64,000 nt of DNA from Massilia agrisoli (GTDB lineage Bacteria; Pseudomonadota; Gammaproteobacteria; Burkholderiales; Burkholderiaceae_D), in contig NZ_JAJHPV010000012.1 in NCBI RefSeq assembly GCF_020831365.1, positions 186,001 through 250,000 of the forward strand, read 5' to 3'. How positions within the stretch are numbered: the stretch's first letter is position 1; each line of letters begins with the position of its first letter. The translations under genes and the position numbers were made by a program. The notes below the pieces were generated by a model. That model saw nothing but the letters and a program-made list of their open reading frames with translations, had not been told where the DNA came from and ran no database searches. This document shows, piece by piece, positions 1-8,543 of the stretch.

Positions 1-26
1 AATACAGCGACTAGGGTATGTTGCAT
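1..26 (-). CDS. YflT-domain stress protein, first 8 codons only (partial)
   Basis: The minus strand shows a strong ribosome site (GGAGGA, positions 40-35), an 8-base gap and an ATG at 26-24. The codons that follow, up to the window edge, read MQHTLVAV. The protein encoded at 44349-45299 begins MQHTLIAV behind a similar ribosome site. I therefore infer a second, paralogous member of the general-stress YflT family running off the left edge. Only eight codons are visible, so the domain call rests on that match. The remainder of the gene is outside the window. Confidence 0.6.
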
Positions 27-310
27 AGTATGGTTCCTCCAGATTAGTTGATGTCCGCAAGACACTGACCATTCTAGTGCCCGATATCGCGAGCACCGTC
101 AGATCACACCGCGCCCGGCCGTAGGACCAGAACCCATCGGAATACAACTATTGGAAAAGTGCGCCAGCTCCCGCCTTGGTGCAAGCCCTGCATGGCCGCA
201 CTGTGTCAGATGAAATATTCGCGCCGGCTGCCGACATGAGGGCGCCACATTCGCGGATCATCCTCGGTCCTGCAATGCTGGATTCGATTTGCCACGAACA
301 GGAGAACATC

Positions 311-670
311 ATGAAATTTCATTCCGCCCTCAAGGTGCTGGCCTTGCTCAGCGCCGCGGCCTTTTCCCCGTCAAGCATGGGACAGCATGCGCCGGCCAAC
401 GCCAACGTCCCGCCGCCAACCGAGGCTGCCGGACCGGGCAGCGCAGCGCCGCAAAAACAGCCGCCGCCAGCGGTGCCGGCGCCCACAAGAAGCGTGGCGA
501 TGCAGGTTGGAGATACCCGTGGCGCGGCGACCGGGTCGTCCGCGACGGTTGCACGCCAGCCCTCAATCGCAGGGCGCAGCCGCGATGAGGTAAGGGCCGA
601 GGCCGTGGCTGCAGTGAGGCATCATCGGGCGACGCTTTCCGTGGACCTTGACATGCTAGACGGCAAATAG
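311..670 (+). CDS. small exported hypothetical protein, proline/alanine-rich
   Basis: A 119-residue protein. The ATG at 311 sits behind AGGAGA and opens a Sec-type signal peptide (MKFHSALKVLALLSAAAF, cleavage near residue 24). An upstream in-frame ATG at 176 would bury this signal and is not used. The mature part is low-complexity Pro/Ala/Gln (residues 25-60). It ends in a basic segment, RSRDEVRAEAVAAVRH, of the kind seen near the end of DUF4148-like secreted proteins of Burkholderiales. That family link is weak. The gene is convergent with the response regulator that follows. Function unknown; periplasmic or secreted by inference. Confidence 0.6.
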   Translation: MKFHSALKVLALLSAAAFSPSSMGQHAPANANVPPPTEAAGPGSAAPQKQPPPAVPAPTRSVAMQVGDTRGAATGSSATVARQPSIAGRSRDEVRAEAVAAVRHHRATLSVDLDMLDGK

Positions 671-699
671 CCGGTGCCTGGCCGCGCCGTGTCCCTGGC

Positions 700-1443
700 T
701 TAATGAATGATATCGACCGCAGCATTCAATGCGTACCCGGCCCCGCGCGCGGTATGGATCAGGCCATCTTGCAGGCATGCCGATTCGAGCTTCCTGCGCA
801 AGCGGCCGACCTGGACATCGATGGCGCGGTCGTACACCTCGGCGCTGTGGAGGCGGGACAGGTCCAGCAATTGTTCGCGCGATAGCACACGCTGGGGTGC
901 GGCGAGGAAAGCCGTTAGCAGGTGGAACTCTGCATTGGTCAGCGCAATGACCTTACCGTCCGGCGCCACCAGCCGGTGCAGCCAGACGTGCAGTTCGCAA
1001 CCGGCAAAGCGATACGCCCTCACCCGCGCGAGGCCTTGCGCCACCGACTGATGGGTGCGCGAACGGCGCAGCAAGGCGCGTATCCGCGCAAGCAGTTCGC
1101 GCAAGGAAAACGGCTTGCCCAGGTAATCATCGGCGCCCAGTTCCAGCCACAGCACGCGGTCGGCTTCTTCATTACGCCCGGTAATGACGATGATCGGAAT
1201 GTCGCAATGATCGCGCACGCGGCGCACCACCAGCATGCTGTCCTCATCCGCGAGTTTCGGATTGAGGATCAGCACGTCGAAGGTTTCGCGTTGCAGGGCA
1301 TCGGCAAGGCTGGGTCCGTCAGGCATCGTGCTGACAAGAATTTCATTCTCAGTGAGATAGTTTGTTAATGCCGCGCGCGTACCGCTATCGCCGTCAACGA
1401 TTAATGCATGAACTGGCGAGGTCACGGTCGGAAGCGGCGTCAC
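700..1443 (-). CDS. OmpR/PhoB-type response regulator with degenerate receiver (Asn at phospho-site)
   Basis: A 247-residue protein with a receiver domain (about residues 12-125) and an OmpR-type winged-helix DNA-binding domain (about 140-240, ending in the usual RGAGYAL motif). The switch Thr (VITGRN) and the conserved Lys (ADDYLGKPF) are present. The phospho-acceptor position reads LILNPKL, placing Asn61 where the Asp should be. The N-terminal acidic pair is reduced to DG (Asp17-Gly18). The protein should therefore not be phosphorylated in the normal way and may act as a constitutive or ligand-gated DNA-binding protein. No histidine kinase gene lies next to it. Being a transcription regulator is secure; its target genes are unknown. 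Confidence 0.9.
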   Translation of the reverse strand: MTPLPTVTSPVHALIVDGDSGTRAALTNYLTENEILVSTMPDGPSLADALQRETFDVLILNPKLADEDSMLVVRRVRDHCDIPIIVITGRNEEADRVLWLELGADDYLGKPFSLRELLARIRALLRRSRTHQSVAQGLARVRAYRFAGCELHVWLHRLVAPDGKVIALTNAEFHLLTAFLAAPQRVLSREQLLDLSRLHSAEVYDRAIDVQVGRLRRKLESACLQDGLIHTARGAGYALNAAVDIIH

Positions 1444-1533
1444 GATGTTCTCTCAGTCAGGTAAATGCTACCGCAGCCGCGGCGCGTGGTAGTCGCAGCG
1501 ATACTAGCGGCCTCTACGTACTGTGACACATTT

Positions 1534-1571
1534 CTATGCACTTCGCATAGGCGAAAGTATGTCAGATGACA
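1534..1571. promoter_or_regulatory. two inverted repeats in the response-regulator/small-gene intergenic region
   Basis: CTATGC-N5-GCATAG (1534-1550) is followed by the perfect 12-bp palindrome TGTCAGATGACA variant, TGTCA-GA-TGACA (1560-1571). Both lie in the 292-bp gap between the divergent starts of the response regulator (1443, minus) and the 33-residue gene (1736, plus). They could be protein-binding sites. I have no family match, so the assignment is weak. Confidence 0.3.
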
Positions 1572-1735
1572 CAAGGCTTAGACAATCCATGCGAGTGTTT
1601 TTAACACGCACCGAAACGTTCTATTTGGGAACCAGGTCGGAGAAGTCCCACGCGCATCCATCCGGTGTACCTACCTCATCGACGCATCACCTGCATTAAG
1701 ATGAGCTATGCACGATGGCTAACGAGGAGTTTTAT

Positions 1736-1837
1736 ATGCGTAAGATGATCATGATGGCGTTGGCAGGCTACTTCTGGCGCAAGTTCAGCGCGCGCGGTGT
1801 CAAGCAACGTACCGGCAAGGCCATGCGGCGCTGGTAG
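1736..1837 (+). CDS. 33-residue basic small protein
   Basis: A short open frame with a clear GAGGAG ribosome site (1724-1729) and ATG at 1736. The product has a hydrophobic start (MIMMALAGYFW) followed by a strongly basic tail (RKFSARGVKQRTGKAMRRW). It ends 10 bases before the stop codon of the convergent gene at 1848-2207. The strong ribosome site and a composition unlike random frame support a real gene. A membrane-associated peptide is plausible. Function unknown. Confidence 0.5.
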   Translation: MRKMIMMALAGYFWRKFSARGVKQRTGKAMRRW

Positions 1838-1847
1838 CAGCGCGGGC

Positions 1848-2207
1848 TTACTCGTGCCGGCTGGGAATGTCGCGCACGGTCAGGTCGATTGACTGGCCGT
1901 GGGCGCCATATCCTTTCGCACGCAAGATACTGGCCGCCAGTTCGCTCTTTCCGAGACGCTCAGCGAGCGCCTCGAGGACTTTCGCATCCCCGCGCTGCAC
2001 GGCATGGACCATCACTGTGCGCCACCGTGTAGCGCTCATCCGTTCGGCGCTGCTGCGGGCGATCGATATCTTTCCCTGGGCCGGGTGCATATACAGCTCC
2101 CCACAAATCAGGTGCCAGCGCTTCTGCTTGGCCCGCTGTACTTTCCGGGCCTCGCGCACCCTGTCCTCAGCCAGGTCGGCGAGTGTTTCCAGTATGTTCT
2201 TACTCAT
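1848..2207 (-). CDS. hypothetical 119-residue protein
   Basis: The ATG at 2207 is preceded by GAAGGGA on the minus strand. The protein begins with an acidic/basic helix (ILETLADLAEDRVREARKVQRAKQKRW). The middle contains ICGELYMHPAQGKISIARSSAERMSATRWRT-like sequence and the end is charged. There is no signal peptide and no membrane segment, so it is probably cytoplasmic. I do not recognise the family. It could be a small nucleic-acid-associated protein given the number of Arg and Lys residues, but that is a guess. Confidence 0.55.
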   Translation of the reverse strand: MSKNILETLADLAEDRVREARKVQRAKQKRWHLICGELYMHPAQGKISIARSSAERMSATRWRTVMVHAVQRGDAKVLEALAERLGKSELAASILRAKGYGAHGQSIDLTVRDIPSRHE

Positions 2208-2582
2208 GCTATCCCTTCAATCTCTTGCTTTCCTTGCAGGCTGCGCCAACGGCTTATGCCAAGATCGCGTTACCCCAGGTCGGTGCAAGTACTGATGACG
2301 CCACGGTAGTTCCCCAGCGTGGTTTCAACGAATGTCGCAAAGTTAAAACTTTCCGCGTTACAAATTCCAAACGGCAAAGTCTACTACGATCGGGGCATCC
2401 GCGCGATTGAAGCGAACTCAACCGTATCGGCATATCCAGGAAATTTAATTGCGATAGATGCAATCATTTACTCACTACCGAACCGTTTGCCCTGTGTTTT
2501 CTGCAGTTCATCGCAAAAGCATGGACCGAAAAATGGCGCTGGATAGAATCCATGCATACCTTATCAACCCGGAGAAAAACCC
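2208..2582. other. 375-bp intergenic region
   Basis: This is the gap between two divergent genes, the hypothetical at 1848-2207 and the GIN-domain gene at 2583. It should hold both promoters. TAGAAT near 2544-2549 is a possible -10 for the GIN gene, and GGAGA before 2583 is its ribosome site. Short open frames here have no ribosome site or recognisable product. I see no repeat or RNA. Confidence 0.5.
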
Positions 2583-3206
2583 ATGCTGCGTCCAACCCTC
2601 GCCCTTCTTCTGTGCCTTGCATCAGTCACCGCGCACGCCGACGAACAGACCCGCAACGTAGGACAGTTCAAGAAGATTGCGATCTCGGGACCGATGAACC
2701 TGATCGTCGATGCGGGCAAGCCTTTCGCGGTTTCCGTCCAGGGCGACGCCAAATTCATCAACCGCGTTACCACCAAGGTCGTCAACGGTGAGCTGCGCAT
2801 CGGCATGAGTGACGACGGGAACAAGAACGTCAGGAAGCACGACCGCATCGTCATCTCGATGCCGTCCCTATCCGCATTTGAAGGCGAAGGGGCGGGCCTG
2901 GCGCGGCTAAACAACATCCAGAGCGACCGCCTCGATGTAGACTATGCCGGCGCCGGCAGCCTGGTCATTAATGGCAAGGTGCGCCACCTGCGCATTGAAG
3001 CCGAAGGCGTTGGCGAGGTCGATACCAAAGCGCTGATCGCGCAGGAAGCGGATGTCAGTTTTGAAGGTATCGGCGCAGTGTCGATTCATGCGAGCGAAAA
3101 GCTGACGGCCAATGTCGAAGGCATGGGCAACCTGACGTACTACGGTAACCCGCGCATCGTGAATAAATCGGTGTCGGGTATTGGCAGCGTCACCGCTGCG
3201 CGCTGA
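2583..3206 (+). CDS. exported GIN-domain (DUF2807) protein
   Basis: A 207-residue protein with a signal peptide (residues 1-19, cleavage after AHA) followed by a DUF2807/GIN beta-helix domain covering the rest. Typical features are the opening VGQFKKIAISGPMNLIV, repeated short beta turns with Gly pairs (EGEGAGLA, YAGAGSLVI, EGVGEVD, EGIGAVSI, EGMGNLTY) and the closing YYGNPRIVNKSVSGIGS. Members of this family are periplasmic or cell-surface right-handed beta-helix proteins, some fused to adhesins; the exact role is unknown. A ribosome site GGAG lies just ahead. A rho-independent terminator follows at 3237. Confidence 0.85.
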   Translation: MLRPTLALLLCLASVTAHADEQTRNVGQFKKIAISGPMNLIVDAGKPFAVSVQGDAKFINRVTTKVVNGELRIGMSDDGNKNVRKHDRIVISMPSLSAFEGEGAGLARLNNIQSDRLDVDYAGAGSLVINGKVRHLRIEAEGVGEVDTKALIAQEADVSFEGIGAVSIHASEKLTANVEGMGNLTYYGNPRIVNKSVSGIGSVTAAR

Positions 3207-3236
3207 TATTCGGTTCTCAACACGGCCACAATGACA

Positions 3237-3266
3237 AACGCCCCTGGATTCCAGGGGCGTTTTTTC
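3237..3266 (+). terminator. rho-independent terminator after the GIN-domain gene
   Basis: The stem ACGCCCCTGGA pairs perfectly with TCCAGGGGCGT around a one-base centre (3238-3260). A run of six T (3260-3265) follows. It lies 31 bases after the stop codon of the GIN-domain gene and 24 bases beyond the end of the convergent symporter gene. Confidence 0.9.
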
Positions 3267-3289
3267 GTCGCTATAATGCCGCGATTTTT

Positions 3290-4780
3290 TTAGCTGCCAA
3301 CTTTCAAGGCCGCCTTGCCATCGGCGCCAGCCATCGATTCCAGGCGCTTGGCCGCACGCACTTTCCAGTAATCTGCATTATCGATGCCCATCGCCACGGG
3401 GTCGAATTGCGGGTCCAGGCCAGCGGCTTTCTGCGCTTCGTAATCGTTCAGGCACTTGAAGGCCACGTTCCGCAACAGCAGGATCGCCACCAGGTTCAGC
3501 CAGGCCATCAAGCCCACGCCAATGTCGCCAAGCGCCCAGGCCATATCCGCCGTCTTGACCGTGCCATACACGGTCGCGATCATCATGGCGACCTTGAGCG
3601 CAAACGTCAGCCAAGGACGATGCACCTTGCGGTTGATATAAGCGATGTTCGTTTCGGCGATGTAGTAGTACGCCACGATCGTGGTGAAGGCAAAGAAGAA
3701 CAAGGCGATCGCCACGAACACCGAACCGAAACCTGGCAGTGCGTTCTCGAGCGCGGTCTGCACGTAACCCGGCCCTGCCGCCACACCCTGAACGCCGGTG
3801 TAAATTGCCTTGCCGCCGGCGCCTTCAACATTGTATTGGCCGGTAATCAGCAGCATGAATGCGGTGGCCGAGCACACCAGCAAGGTGTCGATATACACCG
3901 AGAAGCCTTGCACGAGGCCTTGTTTGGCCGGGTGCGTGACCTCGGCGGCGGACGACGCGTGCGGTCCGGTGCCCTGCCCCGCTTCGTTCGAATAGACGCC
4001 GCGCTTCACACCCCACTGGATTGCCATGCCGATCATGGCGCCAAAACCGGCATCGAGGCCAAACGCGGAGCTGAAGATCAGCTTGAGCACGCCCGGCAAC
4101 TGGTGCAGGTTCAGGAGAATCACCACGCAGGCGACGATGATGTAGCCAAGCGCCATGAACGGGACGACGATCTCGGCGAAGGTAGCGATGCGCTTGACGC
4201 CGCCGAAAATGATGAAGCCCAGTGCGATGGCAAGAATGGCAGCGGTGACATTCGGATCAATGCCCATCGCAGTTTGCAGCCCTGACCCGATCGAATTGGC
4301 CTGCACGCCTGGCAGTAACAAGCCGGTCGCAAAGACGGTAGCGATCGCAAAAATCCAGGCATACCATTTCATGCCCAGGCCTTTTTCGATGTAGAAGGCC
4401 GGACCGCCGCGGTACTGGCCGTTGATCGGCTCTTTATAGACCTGGCCCAAGGTGGACTCGACAAACGCCGAGCTGGCGCCCAGGAAGGCGACTGCCCACA
4501 TCCAGAATACCGCGCCAGGTCCGCCAAACGTAATGGCGGTGGCCACGCCGGCGATATTGCCGGTTCCGACCCGGCCTGCCAGCGTCATTGTCAGCGCCTG
4601 GAACGACGATACGCCCTGGTCTGACGCCTTACCATCGATCATCAGGCGGGTCATTTCACGCGCATGCCGCACCTGCAGGAATCGCGAGCGGATCGAAAAA
4701 TACAGCCCGGCGCCAAGGCATAGCGCGATCAGGGCCGGGCTCCAGATGATCCCGTTGATGGTATTGACTAATTCTTGCAT
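3290..4780 (-). CDS. AGCS-family alanine/glycine:sodium symporter
   Basis: A 496-residue polytopic membrane protein. It carries the family signature LAGRVGTGNIAGVATAITFGG followed by GAVFWMW near residues 67-95, where substrate and sodium bind. It has about eleven hydrophobic segments and the conserved RGVYSNEAGQGTGPHASS segment near residue 270. The family imports alanine or glycine with sodium across the inner membrane. The ATG at 4780 is the only good start, with a weak GGGGAC upstream. The gene is a single transcription unit. Substrate choice between Ala, Gly and related amino acids cannot be read from the sequence. Confidence 0.93.
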   Translation of the reverse strand: MQELVNTINGIIWSPALIALCLGAGLYFSIRSRFLQVRHAREMTRLMIDGKASDQGVSSFQALTMTLAGRVGTGNIAGVATAITFGGPGAVFWMWAVAFLGASSAFVESTLGQVYKEPINGQYRGGPAFYIEKGLGMKWYAWIFAIATVFATGLLLPGVQANSIGSGLQTAMGIDPNVTAAILAIALGFIIFGGVKRIATFAEIVVPFMALGYIIVACVVILLNLHQLPGVLKLIFSSAFGLDAGFGAMIGMAIQWGVKRGVYSNEAGQGTGPHASSAAEVTHPAKQGLVQGFSVYIDTLLVCSATAFMLLITGQYNVEGAGGKAIYTGVQGVAAGPGYVQTALENALPGFGSVFVAIALFFFAFTTIVAYYYIAETNIAYINRKVHRPWLTFALKVAMMIATVYGTVKTADMAWALGDIGVGLMAWLNLVAILLLRNVAFKCLNDYEAQKAAGLDPQFDPVAMGIDNADYWKVRAAKRLESMAGADGKAALKVGS

Positions 4781-4868
4781 ATAAAAATGTCCCCTAAATA
4801 TGAGGCCGTGACAATGACTGTCTGCCTTCTCAGACCGCGATTATAAACAGATGAGCTGACCTGATGTG

Positions 4869-5225
4869 CTATTTGAAAGTCCACGACGAGCACACGAACA
4901 GATAGCTTCCGTCCGGCTGCTGCGACAGGATGTCGATGACCGAGTGTTTTTCGCCATGCCTGCCGGTCGCCGTTGCGGTGGCGTGGGCAATCGGCGGGAA
5001 AAAGAAAAACTTACGCGGAGTCATGCGCGGCTTGTCGCGCTCCTTTTGCGGGAGCATTGCGCTGTAATGCTTTGCGATCGCTTCACGGCCCTGCAAGCGT
5101 TGGCCGGCCGGAAGGAAAATGATGCCATCCTCGGCGTATAGCGAAGCCAGACGGCCGGCGTCTGCCGCCTCGTAGGCCTCGACCCATTGTTGTACGGTTT
5201 CCCTGAGCGGCTCTGGAATTTCCAC
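4869..5225 (-). CDS. SnoaL/NTF2-like (DUF4440 type) small protein
   Basis: About 118 residues. I chose the GTG at 5225 because GAGGGGGG lies six bases ahead. A TTG at 5243 would add six residues. The opening LRETVQQWVEAYEAADAGRLASLYAEDGIIFLP and the following LQGREAIAKHYSAM are typical of the SgcJ/EcaC or DUF4440 branch of the NTF2-like fold, a cone-shaped alpha+beta barrel used by small isomerases and binding proteins. Catalytic specificity cannot be assigned. Likely cytoplasmic. It is transcribed alone. Confidence 0.75.
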   Translation of the reverse strand: MEIPEPLRETVQQWVEAYEAADAGRLASLYAEDGIIFLPAGQRLQGREAIAKHYSAMLPQKERDKPRMTPRKFFFFPPIAHATATATGRHGEKHSVIDILSQQPDGSYLFVCSSWTFK

Positions 5226-5358
5226 GGCACCCCCCTCGTTCAATATGTTTGCCCGTTGCTTGACGAGCCGATTGTACGCGAGCCCGGGCGTGGGGCCGCC
5301 TGTGCCAAATCGCGGCTCCGGCTAGAATGTTCCAGATTATTGGTTAAAGGAGATATTG

Positions 5359-6201
5359 ATGACTGATCAAGCCAGGTATGTTCCGCCAGCTGTCTGGGTT
5401 CCGCCAGCCTCATCCGGCGGCACGTTTGCGAACATCAACCGCCCGGTGGCCGGCGCAACCCATGAAAAGGTACTCCCGGTCGGCAACCATCCGATCCAGC
5501 TCTATTCGCTGGCGACGCCCAATGGGGTGAAGGTAACGATCATGCTGGAAGAACTGCTCGCGCTCGGCCATTCCGGCGCCGAATACGATGCCTGGCTCAT
5601 CCGTATCAACGAAGGCGACCAGTTCTCAAGCGGCTTTGTGGAGATCAACCCAAATTCGAAGATACCGGCGATGGTCGACCACAGCGGCGATACACCGCAG
5701 CGCGTGTTCGAGTCCGGTTCGATCCTGGTGTATCTCGCCGAGAAGTTCAACGCCTTCCTGCCGACGGAAACAGCGGCGCGCACTGAAACGCTCAACTGGC
5801 TGTTCTGGCAAATGGGCTCGGCCCCCTTCGTGGGCGGCGGTTTCGGCCACTTTTACGCCTATGCGCCCGACAAGCTCGAATATCCGATCGACCGCTACGC
5901 GATGGAAACCAAGCGCCAGCTGGATGTGCTCGACCGGCAACTCGCCACCAACCGCTTCGTTGCGGGCGATGAGTACACCATCGCCGACATGGCGATCTGG
6001 CCGTGGTACGGCGGCATGGTGCGCGGAGAACTGTACGACGCGGCGGGGTTCCTGTCGGTGCACGAGTACAGGAACGTCAAACGCTGGGCCGATGAGATCG
6101 GCGCACGCCCTGCGGTTATCCGCGGCCGCAAGGTCAACCGCGTGCGCGGCGAACCGGAAGAACAAGTTCCCGAGCGCCACGACGCCGCGGATCTAGACTG
6201 A
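5359..6201 (+). CDS. yghU: YghU-type glutathione S-transferase / disulfide-bond oxidoreductase
   Basis: A 280-residue protein starting at the ATG at 5359 behind AAAGGAG. Residues 45-135 form the thioredoxin-like N-terminal domain (IQLYSLATPNGVKVTIMLEE; NPNSKIPAMVD with the cis-Pro; FESGSILVYLAEKF). The helical GST C-terminal domain follows (about 140-265). The long N-terminal extension and the TPNG motif in place of a catalytic Ser/Cys are characteristic of YghU and YfcG, which bind two glutathiones and reduce disulfides. Cytoplasmic thiol protection is the likely role. Its neighbours give no further clue. Confidence 0.92.
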   Translation: MTDQARYVPPAVWVPPASSGGTFANINRPVAGATHEKVLPVGNHPIQLYSLATPNGVKVTIMLEELLALGHSGAEYDAWLIRINEGDQFSSGFVEINPNSKIPAMVDHSGDTPQRVFESGSILVYLAEKFNAFLPTETAARTETLNWLFWQMGSAPFVGGGFGHFYAYAPDKLEYPIDRYAMETKRQLDVLDRQLATNRFVAGDEYTIADMAIWPWYGGMVRGELYDAAGFLSVHEYRNVKRWADEIGARPAVIRGRKVNRVRGEPEEQVPERHDAADLD

Positions 6202-6210
6202 GACGAAGGA

Positions 6211-8457
6211 CTAGTCCAACCCGGCATCGGCTTGCTGCGGCAACGGCGCCTCGCGAAGCAGCCGCAGCCCGTTAAACACCACCAGCAGGCTCGCGCCCAT
6301 ATCCGCAAACACCGCCATCCACAGGGTGGCGGTACCGGCAAGCGCCAGGATCAGGAACACCAGCTTGATCGACAGCGCGACGATAATATTCTGGCGCAGC
6401 ACCGCCGCGGTCTTGCGGCTGAGGCGCACGAAAGTGGCGATCTTGCGCAGATCGTCATCCATCAGCGCTACGTCCGCCGTCTCCAGCGCTGTATCGGTTC
6501 CCGCCACGCCCATGGCGAAACCGATGCTCGACCTGGCAAGCGCCGGCGCGTCGTTGATGCCATCGCCCACCATGCCGACATGCCCGTAGATCGCCATCTC
6601 CCTGTTGATGGCTTCCAGTTTTTCTTCAGGCAGCAGGTTGCCATGCGCTTCGTCGATGCCGACGTCGCGCGCAATGGCCGCGGCGGTGAGGGCATTGTCG
6701 CCGGTGAGCATGATGGTGCGGATACCGAGTGCATGCAGTTCCGCAATCGCCTGGCGGCTTGCGGTGCGAACCGTATCGGCAACGCCGATGACGGCCAGCG
6801 GCGTGTCCTGGCTGCTGACCACGACCGCGCTCTTGCCTTCCGCTTCGATCAGGTTAAGGACCTCCTCCATCGCCGGGGTGCAAATGCCCAGCTCCTCCTG
6901 CAGCCGATGATTGCCAAGGTAGTAGTCCTTGCCTTCGATGCTGCCGCTGGTGCCGCGTCCGGCAAGCGCGTTGAAATTGGCCACCTCATGCAAGGGAAGC
7001 TGCGCATGCGTAGCGGCCCAGTGGCGGCTGATCGCGGCCGACACCGGGTGACCGGAACGCGCGGCAAGCGAAGCGGCGATGCGCATCCAGTCCGTGTCGC
7101 CGCCTTCGAGCGGCACCGTATCGGTGACGGACGGAACGCCCTGCGTAATCGTGCCGGTCTTGTCCAGTGCCAGCGCACGCAGCTTGTGGCCCTCTTCAAG
7201 GTAGGCGCCGCCTTTGATCAGGATGCCGGACCGGGCTGCCGCAGCCAGGCCGCTCACCACCGCCACCGGCGTTGAAATGACCAGCGCACATGGGCAGGCA
7301 ATCACCAGCAGGACGAGCGCCTTGTAAATCCAGGGCAGCCAGTCGAAGCCATACGCCAGCGGTGGCACCAGCATGACGCCGAGCGCCGCTGCGAACACGA
7401 TCGGTGTGTAGACCCGGGCGAAACGGTCGACAAACCGCTGCGTGGGCGCGCGCGATCCTTGCGCTTCCTCGACGGCGCGGATGATGCGCGACAGCGTTGA
7501 ATTGGTTTGCAGCGCGGTGACCCTGTAGACGAATGAGCCCGCCTCGTTGACGGTGCCGGCAAAGACCTGGTCGCCGCTCTCCTTTGTGACAGGCATGCTT
7601 TCACCGGTAATTGGCGCCTGGTTGACACTGGATTGGCCTTCCTCGAGGATTCCATCGAGGGCGATCCGCTCGCCCGGGCCCACGCGCACCTGCGCCCCGA
7701 TGGCCACGCCCGCGGCATCGACCGACAGCCATTGGCCATCGTCCTGCCACACGGTCGCTTTATCGGGTGTCATTGCCATCAAGCCCAGAATCGCATTTCG
7801 CGCCCGGTCCAGCGACATCGCCTCGATGGCCTCGGCGAGCGCGAACAGCGCCATCACCATGGCCGCTTCAGGCCACTGCCCGATCAGGACCGCGCCGGTA
7901 ACTGCAATCGTCATCAGGGCGTTGATGTTGAGATTGCCGTTACGTAGTGCAATCCAGCCCTTCCTGTACGTGGATACCCCGGTCAGCAGGATAGCGGCGA
8001 GGGAAAGTGCGATCGCCAACGGCGAGATGTCCGAACCGGTGGTCCACGCGGCGGCTTCCGCGGCGGCGGCAAGGACTACGCCAGCGCCAAGTTTCAGCCA
8101 TTTGAGCTTGCTGCCTTCATGAACGGCCGCGGCTGCATCTTTTCCCGGGCCCTCTTCCCCGAGCGGCACTGCATCCATCCCGATGGCAAGAAGCGCTTTC
8201 ATCACCACGTCCTGCGAACCGGTGTGGATGACCGTCAGGCGGCGTTGAAGGAGGTTGAAGTGCAGGCCCGACACCTCCGCCAGTCCTGATAACTTGTCGC
8301 GGATAAGTGCTTCTTCCGTCGGGCAATCCATGTTCTGGATAGAAAACGATGAGCCGATTCCCGCAGGGTCTGCCATCGGGGTGTCCTGGTCGATGGTGGC
8401 CGTCGAGGCTGCGCTGGCACAGCTCTTACTGCAGCATTGCGTGTCGGTTGAGGTCAT
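6211..8457 (-). CDS. cadA: Zn/Cd/Pb-exporting P1B-type ATPase
   Basis: A 748-residue protein. I place the start at the ATG at 8457. The longer frame from 8496 would begin inside the MerR operator and upstream of the predicted transcription start. The N-terminus has Cys8, Cys9 and Cys13, then an HMA domain with MDCPTEE (residues 43-49) instead of CxxC, as is usual in proteobacterial CadA/PbrA-like pumps. The transmembrane metal site ACPCALVIST, the phosphorylation motif LDKTGTITQG and the hinge GDGINDAPAL are intact. It pumps divalent Zn, Cd or Pb out of the cytoplasm. It is divergent from its regulator, cadR. Confidence 0.93.
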   Translation of the reverse strand: MTSTDTQCCSKSCASAASTATIDQDTPMADPAGIGSSFSIQNMDCPTEEALIRDKLSGLAEVSGLHFNLLQRRLTVIHTGSQDVVMKALLAIGMDAVPLGEEGPGKDAAAAVHEGSKLKWLKLGAGVVLAAAAEAAAWTTGSDISPLAIALSLAAILLTGVSTYRKGWIALRNGNLNINALMTIAVTGAVLIGQWPEAAMVMALFALAEAIEAMSLDRARNAILGLMAMTPDKATVWQDDGQWLSVDAAGVAIGAQVRVGPGERIALDGILEEGQSSVNQAPITGESMPVTKESGDQVFAGTVNEAGSFVYRVTALQTNSTLSRIIRAVEEAQGSRAPTQRFVDRFARVYTPIVFAAALGVMLVPPLAYGFDWLPWIYKALVLLVIACPCALVISTPVAVVSGLAAAARSGILIKGGAYLEEGHKLRALALDKTGTITQGVPSVTDTVPLEGGDTDWMRIAASLAARSGHPVSAAISRHWAATHAQLPLHEVANFNALAGRGTSGSIEGKDYYLGNHRLQEELGICTPAMEEVLNLIEAEGKSAVVVSSQDTPLAVIGVADTVRTASRQAIAELHALGIRTIMLTGDNALTAAAIARDVGIDEAHGNLLPEEKLEAINREMAIYGHVGMVGDGINDAPALARSSIGFAMGVAGTDTALETADVALMDDDLRKIATFVRLSRKTAAVLRQNIIVALSIKLVFLILALAGTATLWMAVFADMGASLLVVFNGLRLLREAPLPQQADAGLD

Positions 8458-8487
8458 TCGCGTGATCCCGGTTAAGTGTATAGTTGC

Positions 8488-8518
8488 ATTACACACCCTG
8501 TAGTCGCTACAGGGTCAA
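8488..8518 (-). promoter_or_regulatory. MerR-family (CadR/PbrR) operator and cadA promoter
   Basis: A perfect dyad, ACCCTGTAG-N3-CTACAGGGT (8495-8515), lies between cadA and cadR. On the minus strand it sits in the spacer between TTGACC (-35, 8518-8513) and TGTAAT (-10, 8493-8488). The spacer is 19 bp, the over-long spacing that MerR-family activators correct by twisting the DNA. This is the classic arrangement for metal-induced efflux pumps. Confidence 0.92.
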
Positions 8519-8543
8519 GCACATACGGCCGGGATTGGTAAAT

